NCBI RefSeq assembly: GCF_002967075.1
Contig: NZ_PUGE01000003.1
Location: forward strand, 1-64,000
Direction of reading: 5' to 3'
DNA from: Corynebacterium sp. J010B-136
GTDB lineage: Bacteria; Actinomycetota; Actinomycetes; Mycobacteriales; Mycobacteriaceae
Length of the DNA stretch: 64,000 bases
The position numbers and the translations under genes are program-made. How positions within the stretch are numbered: position 1 is the stretch's first letter; each line of letters opens with the position of its first letter. Below, piece after piece: positions 35,401 through 46,248 of the stretch. Under the pieces are notes generated by a model, which was not told where the DNA came from, made no database searches, and saw only the letters and a program-made list of their open reading frames with translations.

Positions 35401-37608
35401 GTGACTCCACCACACTCGGGTGACCCACGTCGCCGTAGCCGAAATGGGGGCAAAGACAGCTCCCGTAATGAGGGGCGCCAAGAAGGTCGCAGTGGAAAAA
35501 GCCGCAGGGCATCTTCGCATGCCTCACGGGACTGGTCGACTAATGAGCGGGATAATTACGCAACGCAACCACCACGTGCCCGCAGCGCCAGCGAACGGGA
35601 ACGAATCCGCGCTGGAGAAGCACGTGCGGGTGCGACCCACACCGGTCAAGCACATGGGCCAGCCCAAAGGGCGCAAAAAGCACGCCCAGTGCCGGCGCCG
35701 CAGGCAGTTAAGAAGAAGATTCTCGCGCAGCAGCCGATGATGACTAAGCGTCTGAACTTAGTTATCACCATCTTGGTTATTGTGACCGTGGTGTTGGTAG
35801 GGCGTTTGGCATGGGTGCAAATTGTCTGGGGGCCAGACTTGTCTGCCCGTGCGGAAGCACAGCGCACCCGCGTTTATGTTGAACCCGCACGCAGGGGAGA
35901 AGTAGTCGACCGTGATGGTCAGCGCATTGCGTACACCATGGCTGCGCGCTCGTTGACGGTATCTCCGACGCGTTTGCGTGATGAATTGCGCGAGCAAGAA
36001 GAGATTGAAGCTCGTAATGAAGGTGAGCTGGCGGAAAAGAGCGAAGAGGAAACTAATGAATTTCTCGACGACCGGGTTACCACGCGCTTAGAAGAAATGG
36101 CTGAGGGCATCCCGAAGGCTATTGAAGAAGCAGGCGCGTCAACCTCTGATGTTGACTCCGACCAGATCATGGATAAATTGCGCGCGGATACGCAATATGA
36201 GGTGCTGGTGCGCAATGTCGATCCAGATATCGCTGTAGAAATCGCCAATACCTACCATGGCGTGGCTGCTGACCACCAAGATATCCGTCAATACCCCAAT
36301 GGTGCGATCGCAGAAAATATCGTGGGCAAGGTGTCCATGGATGGTCAAGGCCAGTTCGGCTTTGAAGCTTCTGGCGATTCGCTGCTGACCGGTATTGATG
36401 GCCGTTCCACCGAAGATGTCTCTACCGACGGACAGCTGATTCCAGGTACGGTGCGCGATGAAGTCGAAGCTATCGATGGCTCCGATGTGAAACTGACATT
36501 GGATCTAGACTTGCAGACTTATGTTCAGCAAAAGCTAGAGCAAGCTGTGGACAATTCCCGCGCCAAAATGGGTGAAGCAGTCGTACTAGATGCGGTTACG
36601 GGTGAAGTGTTATCGATGGCTAATACCGGAACCATCGATCCGAATAAGGATATTGAAGCCCAGCTTGAAGAAGGCAAGGACTTTGAAAACCGTTCCATTT
36701 CGCACCCTTATGAGCCAGGCTCTGTAGCGAAGGTTGTTACTGCCGCGGCCGCAATTGAAGAAGGCGTGACCACGCCGGAGGAAGTCCACCAGGTTCCAGG
36801 CTCCATCGATATCGCAGGCGTTAATGTTGCCGATGCTTGGCAGCACGGGGTAGAGCCGTACACCACCGCGGGTATCTTCGGTAAGTCGTCCAACGTGGGT
36901 ACGCTGCAGATTGCACAGCGCCTGGGCGAGGAGAAATTCGCTGAGTACCTGGAGAAATTCGGGTTGGGTAAAACCACTGATATTGAATTGCCGAATGAAT
37001 CATCCGGTCTTTTGCCAGCATTAGAGCAGTGGTCCGGTGGTACCTTTGCCAACCTTCCGATTGGCCAGGGCATGTCGTGGACGACCTTGCAGATGGCGAG
37101 TGTCTACCAGGCTTTGGCGAATGATGGTGAGCTCATTCAGCCACGTATCATCGACTCGATTACTGATGCCGATGGCAAGGAAGTCCCGCAGGATGATCCG
37201 GGTACCACGCAGGTGGTATCGCCGGAAACTGCGAAGACCGTGGTGGATATGTTCCGCTCGACTTTCCAGGATGACCCAGCCTATGTGCAAAATGGTACGG
37301 CTATGGGCAATGAGATCGAGGGCTATCAGCTTTCCGGCAAGACCGGTACCGCGCAAAAGGTAGACCCAGATACGGGTGCATATTCGCAAAGTGCGTATTG
37401 GATTACTTTCGCAGGCATTGCGCCTGCCGATGACCCCCGGTTTGTCGTTGCCATCATGTTAGATGAGCCCGAAACCGGCACCAATGCCGATGGCTCAGGC
37501 GGACAATCTGCAGCGCCGCTCTTTAGCGACATTGCCGCGTGGTTGCTCAACCGCGACAACATCCCGACGTCACCAGAAGGAAAGCGTTGGGTCATGACGC
37601 AGTACTAA
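35401..37608 (+). CDS. ftsI: Division-specific class B penicillin-binding protein
   Basis: FtsI (PBP3) is the septal transpeptidase. The 735-residue protein has a 115-residue hydrophilic cytoplasmic N-terminus, one membrane helix (LNLVITILVIVTVVLVGRLAWV), a pedestal region with RRGEVVDRDGQRIA, and a transpeptidase domain with SVAK (in PGSVAKVVT), SSN (GKSSNVG) and KTGT (SGKTGTAQK). The start is GTG 35401. The 130-bp gap before it may contain a promoter. The pedestal insert around residues 195-240 is Glu-rich. Confidence 0.95.
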   Translation: MTPPHSGDPRRRSRNGGKDSSRNEGRQEGRSGKSRRASSHASRDWSTNERDNYATQPPRARSASERERIRAGEARAGATHTGQAHGPAQRAQKARPVPAPQAVKKKILAQQPMMTKRLNLVITILVIVTVVLVGRLAWVQIVWGPDLSARAEAQRTRVYVEPARRGEVVDRDGQRIAYTMAARSLTVSPTRLRDELREQEEIEARNEGELAEKSEEETNEFLDDRVTTRLEEMAEGIPKAIEEAGASTSDVDSDQIMDKLRADTQYEVLVRNVDPDIAVEIANTYHGVAADHQDIRQYPNGAIAENIVGKVSMDGQGQFGFEASGDSLLTGIDGRSTEDVSTDGQLIPGTVRDEVEAIDGSDVKLTLDLDLQTYVQQKLEQAVDNSRAKMGEAVVLDAVTGEVLSMANTGTIDPNKDIEAQLEEGKDFENRSISHPYEPGSVAKVVTAAAAIEEGVTTPEEVHQVPGSIDIAGVNVADAWQHGVEPYTTAGIFGKSSNVGTLQIAQRLGEEKFAEYLEKFGLGKTTDIELPNESSGLLPALEQWSGGTFANLPIGQGMSWTTLQMASVYQALANDGELIQPRIIDSITDADGKEVPQDDPGTTQVVSPETAKTVVDMFRSTFQDDPAYVQNGTAMGNEIEGYQLSGKTGTAQKVDPDTGAYSQSAYWITFAGIAPADDPRFVVAIMLDEPETGTNADGSGGQSAAPLFSDIAAWLLNRDNIPTSPEGKRWVMTQY

Positions 37609-37634
37609 TCACGGCGGATACAGCACGTATTATA

Positions 37635-37640
37635 TATACT
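37635..37640 (+). promoter_or_regulatory. -10 hexamer TATACT before murE
   Basis: TATACT in an AT-rich stretch between ftsI and murE suggests an internal promoter of the dcw cluster; no clear -35 was found. Confidence 0.4.
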
Positions 37641-37691
37641 TTTCTAGATAAATAACCCCACGAAAACTACGAGGACAAGGACGCGAGCGAC

Positions 37692-39449
37692 ATGACTACC
37701 ACGCTTTTCAAGCTAGCGGAGATCGCAGGCGGTGAAATCATTGGTGATGGTGAGACAACCGTAGAAGCCATCACGTTAGATTCGCGCCGAGCAGAAGCGG
37801 AATACCTGTTCGCGGCCGTTCCGGGCACCCGTAGCCATGGTGCAACATTCGCAGCAGCAACATCGGCAAAAGCAGTGCTTACCGATGCCGCCGGGGTAGA
37901 AATCCTGCACGGTGAATCAGCGGAAGGTTCTTTCGACCGTCCCATTATCGTGGTCGACGATATCCGCGCGGTGCTTGGAGAAATCTCAGCCGAGGTTTAT
38001 GGTCACCCGACGAAGAAGCTGACCATTTTCGGTGTTACTGGTACCTCGGGAAAGACCACGACCACCTATCTTTTAGAAACTGGTCTTTTAGCCGCAGGCT
38101 ATTCCACCGGTTTGATTGGTACGACCGGAACCCGGATTAATCGCAAGCCAGTTGAAACGCAGCTCACCACCCCGGAAGCACCAACGCTGCAGGAACTATT
38201 TGCCCGCATGGTTGCAGAAAACGTCACCCACGTGGTGATGGAAGTGTCCTCACATGCGCTGGAGCTAGGACGCGTACAGGGCGTGGACTTTGCAGTGGGC
38301 GGGTTTACTAACCTGTCTCAAGACCACCTGGATTTCCACCCCACGATGGAAGAGTACTTTGCGGCGAAATCGAAGCTTTTCTTAGGCGAAGAGGCAGCCC
38401 GCAATGCGGTGGTGTGCATTAATGATGAGTGGGGCGAGCGTCTTGCTGATTTAGTTGATGAAGATAATCGACCTTTAACCGTGGTCTCCACCACGGGGGT
38501 GATTGCGCATACCGGTGAAGAAGGTGCAGTGGCGCAAGCCGATGCGATGCTGCGTGAGCGCACTCGGGAACTATTGGTGCCAGGCACCGTGGTGGCGTGG
38601 CAGCAATCCGTTCAAGCAACAGGGGAGCAGCAAGTAGCGCTGGAGATTAATCCACCGGAAAACAGTGAGATTATCCAGGCGCAAGTAGCGCGCTCTTTTG
38701 ATTTCCAGTTGCCACTGCCGGGCGATTTCAACATCGCCAATGCAGGCCTTGCTGTAGGAATGGCGAGCGCTGCAGGTATTGACTTGGATACTTTCATCGC
38801 GGCTTTGACCCAGGTGGCAGTGCCAGGGCGTATGCAGCGTATCGATGAAGGACAGGACTTTGTAGCCGTTGTTGACTACGCACACAAGCCAGCGGCTATC
38901 GAAGCGGTATTGGACACCTTGCGCTCGCAGCTGGATTCCGCGCCTACTCCGTCCCGAGAAGGCAACGGAGCGGGACGTAACGATGCGGAACGCATCGGCG
39001 CCGGACGTATTGGCGTGGTCGTCGGCGCCGGAGGAGACCGTGACTCCTCGAAGCGCGGATTGATGGGGGCTGCTGCCGCGAATCGTGCCGATTTCGTGGT
39101 GGTCACTGATGATAATCCACGTACCGAAGACCCAGCTCCGATCCGCCAGGCAGTCATGGCTGGAGCTAGAGAGGCCGCTGAGAAGGCTGGGCGTGATGTA
39201 GAAATCCGCGAAATTGCATCGCGCGCTGAAGCCATTGATGAAGTAGTCAACTGGGCAACTTCCGGCGATGCTGTCATCGTGGTTGGCAAAGGCCACGAAG
39301 TAGGTCAGCTCATTGGCGAGACCATGCATCACTTCGATGACCGTGAAGAACTTGCGCGGGCGTTACAATCAAAGCGGACAGCGCACCTTAATACTTCCTT
39401 TACCCCAGAAGCTCGAGATACTGCCGAAGACTCCGATGAGAGGCAATAA
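37692..39449 (+). CDS. murE: UDP-MurNAc-L-Ala-D-Glu:meso-DAP ligase
   Basis: MurE adds meso-diaminopimelate to the peptidoglycan precursor in the cytosol. The 585-residue protein has the ATP loop GVTGTSGKTTTTYL, the carbamylated-lysine region and the mDAP-specificity motif DNPR (VTDDNPRTEDP), which fits the mDAP wall expected of the genus. Compared with typical MurE there is an extra segment of about 20 residues (DSAPTPSREGNGAGRND...) before GVVVGAGGDRD. The stop overlaps the murF ATG by one base. Confidence 0.95.
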   Translation: MTTTLFKLAEIAGGEIIGDGETTVEAITLDSRRAEAEYLFAAVPGTRSHGATFAAATSAKAVLTDAAGVEILHGESAEGSFDRPIIVVDDIRAVLGEISAEVYGHPTKKLTIFGVTGTSGKTTTTYLLETGLLAAGYSTGLIGTTGTRINRKPVETQLTTPEAPTLQELFARMVAENVTHVVMEVSSHALELGRVQGVDFAVGGFTNLSQDHLDFHPTMEEYFAAKSKLFLGEEAARNAVVCINDEWGERLADLVDEDNRPLTVVSTTGVIAHTGEEGAVAQADAMLRERTRELLVPGTVVAWQQSVQATGEQQVALEINPPENSEIIQAQVARSFDFQLPLPGDFNIANAGLAVGMASAAGIDLDTFIAALTQVAVPGRMQRIDEGQDFVAVVDYAHKPAAIEAVLDTLRSQLDSAPTPSREGNGAGRNDAERIGAGRIGVVVGAGGDRDSSKRGLMGAAAANRADFVVVTDDNPRTEDPAPIRQAVMAGAREAAEKAGRDVEIREIASRAEAIDEVVNWATSGDAVIVVGKGHEVGQLIGETMHHFDDREELARALQSKRTAHLNTSFTPEARDTAEDSDERQ

Positions 39450-40984
39450 TGATTGACCTGACTGTGAAAGAGATCGCCGAGATTGTCGGCGGTCGCCTCG
39501 ACAGTGTCGAAAACCCCGATGCACTGGTTACCGGCTTTGTCGAATTTGATTCGCGCAAAGTAGCTCCTGGTGGATTATTCCTGTGTTTTCCAGGCGCTAA
39601 GGTTGACGGTCATGACTTTGCTGCCAAGGCGGTAGAGCAAGGTGCGGTGGCTGTATTAGCTGCTCGGCCCGTGGGCGTTCCAGCAATCGTAGTGGAACCA
39701 ACTGGTCGGCTGGAAGGCGATGGCGCGAATGCAGATATCTATGCCAACGACTTAGATGGCTCAGCTGCAGCAGTAGTGCGGGCACTTTCAGACCTCGCGC
39801 ACTTTGTCACCGGCAAGCTCACTAGGGACGATGGTCTGAGCATCATCGGCGTAACTGGTTCTGCGGGTAAGACTTCCACGAAGGATCTGATCGCAACTAT
39901 TTTGCGCCAAGATGGAGAAACCGTAGCTCCTCCGGGCTCATTCAATAATGAAATCGGTCATCCATATACCGCGCTGCGCTGCGATGCAGACACGAAATAT
40001 CTCGTGGCTGAACTATCAGCTCGCGGCATCGGCCACATCAAACACCTCACTGATATCGCAACCCCGCGAATCGGCGTGGTGCTCAACGTGGGTACCGCGC
40101 ACCTGGGAGAATTTGGCTCGCGTGAAAACATCGCACAAGCCAAAGGCGAATTAGTTGAGGCACTGCCTTCGGCTGCCGAAGGCGGCATCGCGGTGTTAAA
40201 CGCTGATGATTCATTCGTTGCAGCAATGGCTTCGCGCACCAGCGCCAAGGTTGTGACCTATTCTTCGGCGAACCCTCCAGCAGCAGGCGCAGATTACTAC
40301 GCCACCGACATCACCTTAGATAAAGTTGCGCGCCCATCGTTTACCCTGCATGCACCAGGAAATGCACCGGTATCAGTGACCCTGCAGGTCTTTGGTGTTC
40401 ACCAGGTATCTAATTCGCTGGCGGCTGCCGCAGCAGCCATCGAGGCGGGCTTGTCTGTGCAATCTGTAGCGGATTCTTTAAGTGGGCATCGAAACGCGTC
40501 TGCTCACCGCATGGATGTGCACACCCGCGCTGATGGAGTCACCATTATTAATGACTCCTACAACGCGAACCCGGATTCAATGCGCGCGGCAATTGCCGCA
40601 TTGGGCTACACCACCTCTGGACGGCCCGATGCGCGCTCTATCGCCGTACTCGGTGAGATGGGCGAGCTGGGCGATGACGCTATCGAAGAGCACTACCAAC
40701 TCGGTGCGGAGTTAGCGAAATACGATGTCCATACCCTCATCGTGGTGGGCGAGAGCGTTTATGGTGAGGCAATGGCTAAAGCCGCATCCGAGCGCGGTAT
40801 AAATACTATGGTTAGCCGGGATATCGATGACGCCATTTGGCATATCGAAGAAGTCCTTCAAACTCCACCCGCTGGAGTCGAAGACTGGTCTTCACGCGAG
40901 TTGAAAGACGTAGTCCTGGTCAAAGCTTCTAATGCGCAACGTTTGTGGCTGGTTTCTGAACGCCTACTTAACGGCGAAGATTAA
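39449..40984 (+). CDS. murF: UDP-MurNAc-tripeptide:D-Ala-D-Ala ligase
   Basis: MurF completes the pentapeptide. The 511-residue protein has the N-terminal [17 protein letters not shown], the ATP loop [14 protein letters not shown], the central [15 protein letters not shown] motif and a C-terminal [24 protein letters not shown] 39449 overlaps the murE stop (TAATG), so translation is likely coupled. It is followed by mraY after 17 bp. Confidence 0.95.
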   Translation: MIDLTVKEIAEIVGGRLDSVENPDALVTGFVEFDSRKVAPGGLFLCFPGAKVDGHDFAAKAVEQGAVAVLAARPVGVPAIVVEPTGRLEGDGANADIYANDLDGSAAAVVRALSDLAHFVTGKLTRDDGLSIIGVTGSAGKTSTKDLIATILRQDGETVAPPGSFNNEIGHPYTALRCDADTKYLVAELSARGIGHIKHLTDIATPRIGVVLNVGTAHLGEFGSRENIAQAKGELVEALPSAAEGGIAVLNADDSFVAAMASRTSAKVVTYSSANPPAAGADYYATDITLDKVARPSFTLHAPGNAPVSVTLQVFGVHQVSNSLAAAAAAIEAGLSVQSVADSLSGHRNASAHRMDVHTRADGVTIINDSYNANPDSMRAAIAALGYTTSGRPDARSIAVLGEMGELGDDAIEEHYQLGAELAKYDVHTLIVVGESVYGEAMAKAASERGINTMVSRDIDDAIWHIEEVLQTPPAGVEDWSSRELKDVVLVKASNAQRLWLVSERLLNGED

Positions 40985-41001
40985 AGGATAGTGTTGAAAT
41001 A

Positions 41002-42111
41002 ATGATTCAGATAATGGCCTCCGGCGTCATCAGCTTCCTTGTGGCGATCTTCTTTACGCCATGGCTGATCCGCTATTTCTCCAACGCCGGTAAAGGCCAA
41101 GAGATCCGTGAGGATGGACCGAAGTCGCACCTGCGCAAGCGCGGTACGCCGACGATGGGTGGTCTGGCCATTTTGGCCGGCATTGTTATTGCTTACTTAG
41201 CGGTAAATACCTATGGCTCCATCACCGGAACCGGTGGCTTCACGGTCTCAGGAATCTTGGTTCTAGGCTTGACTTTAGGCCTCGGTGCCTTGGGCTTTGC
41301 TGATGACTTCATCAAACTGTTCAAAGCCCGCAACCTCGGGTTGAATAAGACCGCAAAGATTGTTGGCCAGCTCGCACTAGCTTTGGCCTTTGGTCTTTTG
41401 GTGCTGCAATTTGAAGATAGCAATGGCCTAACACCTGCGACGACTCACATGTCTTTCGTGCGCGATATTCCGACCTTTAATATCGCTGTCGGCCCAACCA
41501 TCATTGGCATCATTATCTTCTTGGTGTTCATGTTTATTCTGATCGCCGCGTGGTCGAACGCCGTCAACCTGACCGATGGTCTTGATGGCCTGGCTGCGGG
41601 TTCTACTGCCTTTGTGATGGGTGCGTACTCCATCATTACTTTCTGGCAGTTCCGTAACTCCTGTGAAGTCGGCTTCGTTGCCGGCTGCTACCAGGTGCGC
41701 GATCCTTTGGACTTGGCCATTTTGGCGGCTGCCGGTCTCGGTGGTTCCCTGGGCTTTTTGTGGTGGAATGCTGCACCGGCAAAAATCTTCATGGGCGATA
41801 CCGGTTCCTTGGCACTCGGTGGCCTGGTTGCGGGTCTATCCGTTGCTACCCGCACCGAACTGCTGATGATTATCATTGGCGCACTCTTCGTTGTTGAAGC
41901 AGCCTCGGTTGTTATCCAAGTTTTTGTCTTCAAGACCACCGGAAAGCGCTTCTTCCGCATGGCGCCAATTCACCACCACTTCGAAAATGGCGGCTGGCCA
42001 GAAACCGCAGTGGTTATCCGTTTCTGGTTGCTCGCTGGCATGGCCGCTATCACCGGCGTAGGAATTTTCTACGGTGAATGGCTCCTGACAACTGGTGCAA
42101 GCATCCTTTAA
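41002..42111 (+). CDS. mraY: Phospho-MurNAc-pentapeptide translocase
   Basis: MraY transfers phospho-MurNAc-pentapeptide to undecaprenyl phosphate, forming lipid I. The 369-residue protein has about ten membrane helices, [11 protein letters not shown], the Asp pair in [39 protein letters not shown], and the HHHFE motif ([14 protein letters not shown]). All expected catalytic aspartates and histidines are visible. The cysteine pair in [13 protein letters not shown] sits in an external loop, as in other actinobacteria. Confidence 0.96.
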   Translation: MIQIMASGVISFLVAIFFTPWLIRYFSNAGKGQEIREDGPKSHLRKRGTPTMGGLAILAGIVIAYLAVNTYGSITGTGGFTVSGILVLGLTLGLGALGFADDFIKLFKARNLGLNKTAKIVGQLALALAFGLLVLQFEDSNGLTPATTHMSFVRDIPTFNIAVGPTIIGIIIFLVFMFILIAAWSNAVNLTDGLDGLAAGSTAFVMGAYSIITFWQFRNSCEVGFVAGCYQVRDPLDLAILAAAGLGGSLGFLWWNAAPAKIFMGDTGSLALGGLVAGLSVATRTELLMIIIGALFVVEAASVVIQVFVFKTTGKRFFRMAPIHHHFENGGWPETAVVIRFWLLAGMAAITGVGIFYGEWLLTTGASIL

Positions 42112-42127
42112 GAAAGGCTATTAGCTT

Positions 42128-43534
42128 ATGACTTCCACACTGAAGCTGCCACGAGTGGTCCTGGTCGCCGGTGGTGGGGTATCTGGGCGCGGATGTGCCG
42201 CTATCCTGCGTGAACTCGGCACAGATGTGACCGTAGCTGATGGCAATGCACACACCCGTGAGGAACTTGCTTCCACACTCGAGGTCAAGACCATTGATCC
42301 AGCTGATGTGGACTTTTCCGCATCAGATTATGACATGGTGGTTACTTCTCCTGGCTGGCGTCCTGATTCGCCGCTTCTGCAACAAGCAGCCGCGGCACAC
42401 ATTGAGGTTATTGGTGATGTCGAACTAGCTTGGCGCCTTGACCGCGCTGAAGTATTTGGTCCGCCACGCAAGTGGTTGGTAGTTACTGGCACTAATGGCA
42501 AGACCACTACTACTGGCATGTTGGCTGCGATGATGCAGGCCAATGAAGCAGAGTCCGGTCTACGTGCTGCAGCTGCCGGCAATATTGGCGTATCCCTATT
42601 TACTGCGCTGGCGGCGCAACCGCGGGTAGATATTTTGTGCGTCGAGCTATCTTCTTTCCAGCTGCACTGGTCTAATACTTTGCGCCCTGATGTGGGTACC
42701 GTGTTGAACCTGGCGGAAGACCACATTGATTGGCACGGCAGTTTCGAAGCTTATGCCCAAGACAAGGCCAAGGCATTACTGGGCAAGGTTGCCGTTGTCG
42801 GCAAGGATGATCCGCGCGTGGTGGTCTCTGCAATCAATATTCGCCCGAGTGGGGTAGTCACCAGCTTTAGTGCAGGTACACCGCAAGATGGCGGGGTAGG
42901 AGTAATCAACTCCGAAATCGTGGTGGGCAACCCACCACAGGTTTTAGCTAGCGCGGAAGGAATTGAACCGGCGGGTATCGCTGGTGTCTTAGACGCGTGT
43001 GCGGCTGCGGCAGTTGCCCATGCAGCTGGCGCTAGTGCGCAGGCGATTAGCGCTGGCCTAGCTTCTTATCGCGTGGATGCCCACCGCGGGGAAGTAGTGC
43101 ACGAAGCAGCTGGCATTAAGTTTATTGATAATTCCAAAGCCACCAACCCGCATGCTGCCGATGCAGCTTTAGCAGGGCTAGCCAATGTCATTTGGGTAGC
43201 CGGCGGGCAACTTAAAGGCGCTGAAGTTGATGAGCTTATCACCGCGCATCATAAGCAAATGAAAGCCGTGGTGCTGCTTGGCCAAGACCGCGACATCCTA
43301 GCCCGCGCTTTGAAAGAACACGCGCCAGAAATTGCCGTTGAGGTCATTGAAGCTACCGATGGCGAAGAAGCCATGCGCCAGGTTGTGGCAGCTGCTATCC
43401 AACACGCCGGGGCCGGAGATACCGTGCTTTTGGCACCAGCTGCGGCATCGTTGGATATGTATTCCGGAATGAGCGAACGTGGCGACCTTTTTGCCCACTT
43501 TGCAAAAATCCTTTCTCAAGGCGAGGAGCTTTAA
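42128..43534 (+). CDS. murD: UDP-MurNAc-L-alanine:D-glutamate ligase
   Basis: MurD adds D-glutamate. The 468-residue protein begins with a Rossmann-like VVLVAGGGVSGRGCAAIL, has the ATP loop VVTGTNGKTTTTGML, VELSSFQLHW, NLAEDHIDWHG and the C-terminal VAGGQLKGAEVDEL. ATG 42128 is preceded by AGAAAGG. It ends 2 bp before ftsW. Confidence 0.96.
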   Translation: MTSTLKLPRVVLVAGGGVSGRGCAAILRELGTDVTVADGNAHTREELASTLEVKTIDPADVDFSASDYDMVVTSPGWRPDSPLLQQAAAAHIEVIGDVELAWRLDRAEVFGPPRKWLVVTGTNGKTTTTGMLAAMMQANEAESGLRAAAAGNIGVSLFTALAAQPRVDILCVELSSFQLHWSNTLRPDVGTVLNLAEDHIDWHGSFEAYAQDKAKALLGKVAVVGKDDPRVVVSAINIRPSGVVTSFSAGTPQDGGVGVINSEIVVGNPPQVLASAEGIEPAGIAGVLDACAAAAVAHAAGASAQAISAGLASYRVDAHRGEVVHEAAGIKFIDNSKATNPHAADAALAGLANVIWVAGGQLKGAEVDELITAHHKQMKAVVLLGQDRDILARALKEHAPEIAVEVIEATDGEEAMRQVVAAAIQHAGAGDTVLLAPAAASLDMYSGMSERGDLFAHFAKILSQGEEL

Positions 43535-43536
43535 CC

Positions 43537-45144
43537 ATGACGGCCACCAAGCCAGTTGCACCCATGGGAAATGCCCCGCGGCCGAAAGCGAAACAGGGCT
43601 GGATAGCTGGCATTAAAGAGTATCTTGACTCGCGCGCGGGCTTAGATTATTTGATGCTGCGCATCATCATCTTCCTGCTCATTGGCATCGGCGTCATCAT
43701 GGTATTTTCTTCCTCGATGGCGACCTCTTATGTCCAGTCCACAGGCGTGTGGGCTGATGCAATCCGCCAAACTTTGATGGTGTGCCTGGGTCTGTTCATG
43801 TTTTGGCTTGCACTGCGCCTGCGCCCATCGTTGGTGCGCAAGCTGGTGCCGTGGGTATTGCTCTTATCCTTAATCTTGCTCATTGCCGTGCTGATTCCTG
43901 GCATTGGTACCGGACGTGAAGAAGTCGGTTCGCAGTCCTGGATCATCATTGGTCCAGCTAGTATCCAGCCTTCAGAGCTTGCCCGCGTAGCTATTGGCCT
44001 TTACGGCGCGACAGCTTTGGCCGATAAGGTGCATAAAGGCTTTGGCCTTAAAGACCCTTTCACCATGTACTCGCTGATCGCAGCGGCCATGATGGGTCTC
44101 ATCATGGCCCAAGGTGACGTCGGTATGGCAGCATCATTTGCCGTCGTGGTTATTTTCACGCTCTTTTTCGCCGGCGTTAACTGGATCGCCATCGCTTTAA
44201 TTGGTGCTCTTGGCGTTGTAGCCACCATTGCACTATTTGTTGGTGGCGGCTTCCGCTCGCACCGTTTCCACACATACTTTGATGCCCTACGCGGAAACTT
44301 TCTTGACACCCAAGGCACCGGTTTTCAGTCCTACCAGGGTTATCTCTCCTTGGCAGACGGTGGCTTAACAGGCGTCGGTATTGGCCAATCGCGTGCGAAA
44401 TGGTTCTACCTTCCCGAAGCTAAAAATGACTACATCTTCGCCATCGTGGGCGAAGAGCTCGGCCTGTTGGGTGGCGCGTTAGTCATCTTGCTTTTCGCTT
44501 TGCTGGGCTTCTTCGGAATTCGGACGGCACTACGAGCACAGAGCCAATTCCAGGCACTCATGGCCGCAACGCTGACGGCAGGTGTTGTTGGCCAAGCCTT
44601 CTTTAATATTGGCTATGTTGTTGGGCTACTGCCGATGACCGGTGTGCAGCTGCCGATGATTTCTGCAGGTGGTACCTCAGCGATCATCACCATTGCATCG
44701 ATGGGCCTGTTGGCAAATGTGGCTAGGCATGAGCCGATGCAAATCTCGGCGATGCAAAACTATGGCCGGCCACTTTTTGACCGCATCTTTAATATCCCTG
44801 AACCGGATCCCATTGATGGGGCCGCAAAGCCAGGACGCCACGGTGCTGCAAGCCGTCGCGCGGCGAGCCGAACCACGGCGCAATTAACAGCAGAGCGCGC
44901 CAGTGAAACTGGGGCAGGACGCAACACCGAACGCGAAGTTCTACAACGTAGCCACAACCGCCGAGCAGCAGCCGGTGGCACCGAGCAGCGTCGGGTAGAT
45001 GGCCGACGCGCCGGATACAATCGCGATAGTGTTCGCTACACGGAGGGCCGACGTGGAGATACCCGCAGGGCACGTGATGCTGAGCGGGAAAAGCGCTTTG
45101 GACAAGCAGTGACCGATAACCGCCGCCCACGTGAGAAAAGGTAG
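43537..45144 (+). CDS. ftsW: SEDS-family septal glycosyltransferase FtsW
   Basis: FtsW polymerises lipid II at the septum together with FtsI. The 535-residue protein has about ten helices from residue 35 on, IGPASIQPSELARVAIG, the SEDS segment GQSRAKWFYLPEAKNDYIFAIVGEELG and GVQLPMISAGGTSAIITIASMGLLANVAR. A hydrophilic Arg-rich C-terminal tail of about 120 residues (RAASRTTAQLTAERASETGAG...) is long, as common in actinobacteria. RBS GAGGAG overlaps the murD end. Confidence 0.95.
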   Translation: MTATKPVAPMGNAPRPKAKQGWIAGIKEYLDSRAGLDYLMLRIIIFLLIGIGVIMVFSSSMATSYVQSTGVWADAIRQTLMVCLGLFMFWLALRLRPSLVRKLVPWVLLLSLILLIAVLIPGIGTGREEVGSQSWIIIGPASIQPSELARVAIGLYGATALADKVHKGFGLKDPFTMYSLIAAAMMGLIMAQGDVGMAASFAVVVIFTLFFAGVNWIAIALIGALGVVATIALFVGGGFRSHRFHTYFDALRGNFLDTQGTGFQSYQGYLSLADGGLTGVGIGQSRAKWFYLPEAKNDYIFAIVGEELGLLGGALVILLFALLGFFGIRTALRAQSQFQALMAATLTAGVVGQAFFNIGYVVGLLPMTGVQLPMISAGGTSAIITIASMGLLANVARHEPMQISAMQNYGRPLFDRIFNIPEPDPIDGAAKPGRHGAASRRAASRTTAQLTAERASETGAGRNTEREVLQRSHNRRAAAGGTEQRRVDGRRAGYNRDSVRYTEGRRGDTRRARDAEREKRFGQAVTDNRRPREKR

Positions 45145-45147
45145 GCT
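45142..45147 (+). promoter_or_regulatory. -10 hexamer TAGGCT before murG
   Basis: TAGGCT is followed by 6 nt and the murG ATG at 45154. An AAAAGG at 45136-45141 could alternatively be a Shine-Dalgarno, so an internal leaderless promoter is possible, not proven. Confidence 0.35.
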
Positions 45148-45153
45148 AAACCT

Positions 45154-46248
45154 ATGAACAACGCTGACTTATCGGTCGTTATTGCAGGTGGGGGCACTGC
45201 TGGCCACATTGAACCAGCCCTTGCAGTAGGCGAAGCATTAAAGACCTACCATGGTGCACGAATTACTGCTCTGGGAACTAAGAAGGGGCTAGAAGGGGAG
45301 ATCGTCCCCGCCCGTGGTGTTGATCTGCGCATGATCTTGCCAGTGCCAATTCCACGCAAGCCCAGCGTGGACTTAGTAAAACTGCCATATCGTCTTATCA
45401 AAGCCGTGCTGCAAACCCGCGCGGTGTTAAAAGATGTCAACGCGCAAGCAGTATTTGGCACTGGTGGTTACGTTGCAGCGCCTGCTTATATCGCGGCAAA
45501 GACCAAGGGATTGCCATTCTATATCCACGAAACCAATGCACTAGCAGGCATGGCAAATAAATTAGGCGTCAAACTAGGTGGCGTTGGTTTTAACGCTGCG
45601 GCTAATTCCGGCATGCCGGGTGATGTCGTCGGCGTTCCTATTCGCGCCGAAATCGGAAAAGACCCAGACGGTGCAGCCGCCGCCCGCGGCCGGCAACAGT
45701 GGGGTTTTGATGACTCCAAACCAGTGCTGCTGATTACCGGTGGCTCCCAGGGTGCTGCTTCAATTAACGCAGCGGTGAAAGAAGCATTGCCCAAACTTGT
45801 TGAGCATGTTCAGGTTCTCCACGCTTATGGCCCCCGCAATGAAGCACCACAAGCCCAAGATGGCTATGTGCCGGTTCCGTATATCGACGATATGGCTGCG
45901 GCCTTAGCTGTTGCTGACTTGACTGTGTGCCGCTCCGGTGCGATGACGGTAGCGGAGATTACCGCTGCCGGATTACCCGCAATCTATGTTCCGCTGCCGC
46001 ACGGCAATGGGGAACAGGCGCTTAACTCCCAACATGTGGTTGAAGCAGGCGGCGCCGTTATGATTAAAGATTCTGATCTGACCGGGCAAAGGTTGGTTGA
46101 AGAAGTAGCAGCTATCGCAGATAACCCTCAACGGCGCGAGGAGATGGTCGCTGCTGCACAAGACAGTGGCGCCGGAGATGTATCCAAAATGCTTGCGGAT
46201 CGTATTGCTGCTGATGTTAGAAAAGAACAAGAAAAGGAATCCAACTAG
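45154..46248 (+). CDS. murG: Lipid II synthase (GlcNAc transferase)
   Basis: MurG adds GlcNAc to lipid I at the inner face of the membrane. The 364-residue GT-B protein has GGGTAGHIEPALAV, FGTGGYVAAPAYIAAK, HETNALAG, ITGGSQGAASINAAV and the donor motif CRSGAMTVAEITAAGLPAIYVPLPHGNGEQALNS. All family signatures are intact. The stop abuts the murC GTG. Confidence 0.96.
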   Translation: MNNADLSVVIAGGGTAGHIEPALAVGEALKTYHGARITALGTKKGLEGEIVPARGVDLRMILPVPIPRKPSVDLVKLPYRLIKAVLQTRAVLKDVNAQAVFGTGGYVAAPAYIAAKTKGLPFYIHETNALAGMANKLGVKLGGVGFNAAANSGMPGDVVGVPIRAEIGKDPDGAAAARGRQQWGFDDSKPVLLITGGSQGAASINAAVKEALPKLVEHVQVLHAYGPRNEAPQAQDGYVPVPYIDDMAAALAVADLTVCRSGAMTVAEITAAGLPAIYVPLPHGNGEQALNSQHVVEAGGAVMIKDSDLTGQRLVEEVAAIADNPQRREEMVAAAQDSGAGDVSKMLADRIAADVRKEQEKESN

